A DNA stretch of 64,000 nt, taken from the NCBI GenBank assembly GCA_036677445.1, contig JAVBWI010000006.1, forward strand, positions 248,001 through 312,000, in the 5' to 3' direction. Shown here one piece after another: positions 61,577 through 64,000 of this stretch. A program made the translations under genes and the position numbers. Below the pieces are notes generated by a model. It did no database searches. It had not been told where the DNA came from and saw nothing but the letters and a program-made list of their open reading frames with translations. This DNA is from JAVBWI01 sp036677445 (lineage in GTDB: Bacteria; Bacillota; Clostridia; Christensenellales; CAG-138). The first letter of the stretch is position 1; each line of letters begins with the position of its first letter.

Positions 61577-61815
61577 GTACGGCATTGGCCGTGCTTTTCT
61601 CTTGTCAAAAAAGTGCTGCGGCACTTTTTTGAGTTTCCGCGCTTTGCCTAAAATGCTGCGCATTTCCGTGCGGCAAAGCGCGAGAAGTATGAAAGCCTAC
61701 GGCTTTCATCCGTTTGGGCGTGCATGCCGCCCAAGCCGGAAACAAGTCAAGGGGCTGCGGCCCCTTAACAATCCCCGGGGCTTGTTGATGCTCCGCAAGT
61801 ACGGCTTTGCCGTGC
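61577..61815. repeat. String of consecutive short hairpins between ffh and rpsP
   Basis: Within about 240 bases I count at least seven palindromic stems: 61578-61591; 61606-61616/61621-61631 (11 base pairs, loop TGCG); 61638-61648/61672-61682 enclosing 61651-61656/61660-61665; 61689-61697/61701-61709; 61714-61720/61728-61734; 61749-61755/61760-61766; 61801-61805/61809-61813. Loops are often TGC, TGCG or TAC. The region is otherwise noncoding. Confidence 0.75.
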
Positions 61816-61833
61816 CTGCATAATTCGGCAGGG

Positions 61834-63168
61834 CTAAAACTGGAACGGCATGCGCATGCGGCCTTTTTTGCCCTTTGCGCCGGAAAACTGCTTCATCATT
61901 TTACGGGACGCCTCAAACTGGTTGAGCAGCCGGTTGACATCCTGGATACTGGTGCCGCTGCCGCGCGCGATGCGCTTCCTTCTGCCGGCGTTCAAAATAT
62001 CCGGGTTCATGCGTTCGGCCTTCGTCATGGAAAGTATAATGGCTTCCATGCGCGCCATTTGCTTTTCATCCACCTGTACATTGCCCAGCTTGCTTGCGTC
62101 CACGCCGGGCATCATACCCAGAATATCCTGTATGGAACCCATGTTTTTCATCTGCCGGAATTGATCCAGAAAATCCTCCAGCGTGAAGGCGTCCTTTCTG
62201 ATCTTCTCGGCAAGCTCCTGCGCCTTTTGTTCGTCAAACGACGCCTGCGCCTTTTCAATGAGCGAGAGCACATCGCCCATACCCAGTATGCGCGAGGCCA
62301 TGCGGTCGGGGTGGAAGGGTTCGATATCCGAAAGCTTCTCTCCCACGCCGGAAAACTTGATGGGTTTGCCTGTGACCGCACGCACCGAGAGCGCCGCGCC
62401 GCCGCGGGTATCGCCGTCGAGCTTTGTCAGGATAACGCCGGTCAGTTCCAGTGTCTCGTTGAATGTTTTTGCGACGTTGACGGCGTCCTGGCCCGTCATG
62501 GCGTCCACCACCAGCAATATCTCGGCCGGGCGGACGGCATTCTTTACCTCGACCAGCTCCTGCATCATATCGCTGTCGATATGCAGGCGGCCGGCGGTAT
62601 CGAGTATGACGAGATCGTGGAAGTTCTTCCTTGCGTATTCCATCGCCTCAAGCGCCGTCTTGGCCGGGGCATTCTGCCCGCGCTCAAATACGGGAACGCC
62701 GACCTTTTCGCCTACCACCTGCAGCTGCTTGATGGCGGCGGGACGGTAGATGTCGCATGCGACGAGCAGCGGCGTCTTTGCGTATTGCTTTTTAAGGTAC
62801 GCGGCCAGCTTGCCGCACATCGTCGTTTTACCGGCGCCCTGCAGGCCGGCCATCAATATCACGGCAGGCGTTACCGAGCCGAATTCCAATTTGGTATTGG
62901 CGCCGCCCATCAGGCGGGTCATTTCCTCGTTTACGATCTTGATGACCTGCTGGCCGGGCGTAAGGCTCTCCAAAACCTCCTGCCCTACGGCACGGTCGGT
63001 CACATCCTTTATAAACTGCTTGACAACGAGAAAGTTGACGTCCGCTTCCAGCAGCGCGAGCTTGACCTCGCGCATGGCTTCCTTAACGTCCTTCTCGTTG
63101 AGCTTGCCGCGCCCGGACAGTTTTTTGAATATTGCCTGCAGTTTGCCGGATAGTCCTTCAAACGCCAT
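61834..63168 (-). CDS. ffh: Signal recognition particle protein Ffh
   Basis: 444 residues from ATG 63168 with GGAGG seven bases upstream; the longer frame is not coding. The NG domain has AGLQGAGKTTMCGKLA (G1), LLVACDIYRPAAIKQLQ, ILDTAGRLHID (G3) and LTKLDGDTRGG (G4). The M domain has a methionine-rich C-terminus ending in MMKQFSGAKGKKGRMRMPFQF. It guides nascent membrane proteins with SRP RNA. Overlaps ylxM by 11 bases. Confidence 0.98.
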   Translation of the reverse strand: MAFEGLSGKLQAIFKKLSGRGKLNEKDVKEAMREVKLALLEADVNFLVVKQFIKDVTDRAVGQEVLESLTPGQQVIKIVNEEMTRLMGGANTKLEFGSVTPAVILMAGLQGAGKTTMCGKLAAYLKKQYAKTPLLVACDIYRPAAIKQLQVVGEKVGVPVFERGQNAPAKTALEAMEYARKNFHDLVILDTAGRLHIDSDMMQELVEVKNAVRPAEILLVVDAMTGQDAVNVAKTFNETLELTGVILTKLDGDTRGGAALSVRAVTGKPIKFSGVGEKLSDIEPFHPDRMASRILGMGDVLSLIEKAQASFDEQKAQELAEKIRKDAFTLEDFLDQFRQMKNMGSIQDILGMMPGVDASKLGNVQVDEKQMARMEAIILSMTKAERMNPDILNAGRRKRIARGSGTSIQDVNRLLNQFEASRKMMKQFSGAKGKKGRMRMPFQF

Positions 63169-63514
63169 GGTCATCCTCCCAAAGGCTTGTAAGCGCGGCA
63201 ATCTGCTCCATAAGCGCCTGTCGCTCCCGCTCGGGCAAATGCGCCTGCGCGATACCCTGCGCGAGGGCCGCAAGACCCTTTTCCACCGCCCTTGTGCGCC
63301 GCACCAGGCCGAGCCGTTCTTCCATTTCCAGAAGCTGCGCCTGTGCGCGCCGCAGCGCGTCGTGTACGCCCTGACGGGAGATGCCTTCCTGCTCGGCAAT
63401 TTCGCTTAAAGAAAGATCGTCGTCCACATGCAGCGCGAGCAGCGTTTGCTGCCGCTGTGTTAAAAAAGCGCCGTAATACGAAAGCAGCATGCCCAATTCA
63501 ATATTGCGTTCCAT
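63158..63514 (-). CDS. ylxM: YlxM, SRP-associated regulatory protein
   Basis: About 118 residues, sigma-70 region 4-like HTH: LLSYYGAFLTQRQQTLLALHVDDDLSLSEIAEQEGISRQGVHDALRRA. YlxM stimulates SRP assembly or GTPase in Gram-positives. The ATG at 63514 fits the family; a GTG three codons earlier is also possible. It is the first gene of the ylxM-ffh operon. Confidence 0.93.
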   Translation of the reverse strand: MERNIELGMLLSYYGAFLTQRQQTLLALHVDDDLSLSEIAEQEGISRQGVHDALRRAQAQLLEMEERLGLVRRTRAVEKGLAALAQGIAQAHLPERERQALMEQIAALTSLWEDDHGV

Positions 63515-63566
63515 AAAGCACACCAGTCGCTTTCACTGTAAAGGCATATCGCTTTACACTTTAGTT

Positions 63567-63594
63567 ATTATACCGCACCAAGCCGGATAGTCAA
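63567..63594 (-). promoter_or_regulatory. ylxM-ffh promoter
   Basis: Minus-strand TTGACT (63589-63594) and TATAAT (63567-63572) with a 16-base spacer, 53 bases before the ylxM start. Confidence 0.8.
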
Positions 63595-63696
63595 GCAGAA
63601 TTTTTGCGTATAAACAAAGTAAATGCATCTACAGCACCGGCACCAGGACGGGGCTGATCGATGAGCTGGCAACATGAAAAAAATGCTGCGTCGCCC

Positions 63697-63725
63697 TTGA
63701 CCCCCATGCCGCAAAGCGATATTAT
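63697..63725 (+). promoter_or_regulatory. Promoter of the gene at the right edge
   Basis: TTGACC (63697-63702), 17-base spacer, TATTAT (63720-63725). The other bases from 63,515 to 63,801 hold only this promoter and the divergent ylxM promoter. Confidence 0.7.
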
Positions 63726-63801
63726 AATGCCAATCAATATATGGAAGATGAATAAATGGACAGTGTCATGACCCAAATGCCGGGCTGATGGAGGGGGTCC
63801 T

Positions 63802-64000
63802 ATCATCAAAAAGCATATTACGAAAAAGATCATATGGTTAGCCATCACGCTGGTTATAGCAGCAGCGCTTGTTTATTACAGCGTTGAGGTTTTCTGCGCA
63901 CGGGCCAATACATCGGGTATCGTGGATGCCGTCTATGCTTCCGGTCAAATCGAAATAACGATCGAAGAACTGTCGCAAGTCCAGAAGGAAATCCTGCTAA
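63802..64000 (+). CDS. Membrane-anchored protein, N-terminal fragment (runs off window)
   Basis: 66 codons visible. A basic start (KKHITKK), one membrane helix (IWLAITLVIAAALVYYSV) and the beginning of an extracellular part (VDAVYASGQIEITIEELSQVQKEILL). The last segment resembles the run-in of GT51 transglycosylases (ITIEELSQVQKEIL before an EDxxF motif), but too little is visible to decide. GGAGGGGG lies seven bases before an ATC codon; no ATG, GTG or TTG in this frame is positioned for it. Confidence 0.5.
   Translation, partial: MIKKHITKKIIWLAITLVIAAALVYYSVEVFCARANTSGIVDAVYASGQIEITIEELSQVQKEILL

Noticed and set aside
63591..63848. 85-codon minus-strand frame between ylxM and the right edge
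   Set aside because: It covers two good divergent promoters and has no ribosome site.

Overview
The window is a Firmicutes (Clostridia-type) chromosome fragment carrying a complete-looking, lower-GC prophage. Host assignment rests on gene order. Reading the minus strand from the right end gives ylxM-ffh-rpsP-khpA-rimM-trmD-rplS-rbgA-rnhB-yraN, then a glycosyltransferase/GtrA pair, comM-dprA-topA-trmFO-hslV-hslU, a SleB-like lipoprotein, and rpsB-tsf-pyrH-frr-uppS-cdsA-dxr-rseP-ispG-polC. This is the classic low-GC Gram-positive order, although the host DNA here is GC-rich. PolC-type polymerase, TrmFO and the MEP isoprenoid genes fit a Clostridia-like anaerobe; I cannot name the species.

Host left block (1-17.7 kb, all minus strand): replication (polC), isoprenoid and lipid synthesis (ispG, dxr, uppS, cdsA), site-2 protease, translation (rpsB, tsf, frr), UMP kinase, HslUV protease, tRNA modification (trmFO), topoisomerase I and DNA uptake/processing (dprA and the 3' end of comM). 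Host right block (51.9-63.5 kb): the 5' part of comM, GtrA, a very large membrane glycosyltransferase, RNase HII, ribosome assembly and SRP genes. A partial plus-strand gene enters the right edge.

Prophage (17,705-51,871, about 34.2 kb): it is inserted inside comM, so the gene is cut into a 5' part (51,869-53,014) and a 3' part (17,321-17,704) that rejoin in frame. Both junctions share only GTC, as expected for the large serine integrase at the left end. From right to left the prophage holds secreted/lipoprotein cargo, small regulators, a divergent lysogeny switch with consensus promoters, a truncated ParB-like gene, a RepL-like plasmid replication initiator, a 930-residue protein that I read as a YonO/QDE-1-like two-barrel RNA polymerase, a P63C protein, HNH nucleases, an HK97-type head module, a siphovirus tail module with a -1 frameshift site, tail fibres, holin-like proteins and the integrase. 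Several plus-strand genes with their own promoters sit among the minus-strand late genes and look like lysogenic-conversion genes. I find no endolysin, helicase, primase or SSB.

Most interesting points: (1) the putative phage RNA polymerase, with dyad operators upstream; (2) the integrase reading frame crosses attP, so its C-terminus changes on integration, and its stop codon overlaps an ATG of the 3' comM fragment; (3) a RepL initiator plus a ParB remnant, suggesting phage-plasmid ancestry; (4) three reading frames whose only SD-positioned start is AUU, AUA or AUC; (5) a string of consecutive hairpins between rpsP and ffh.
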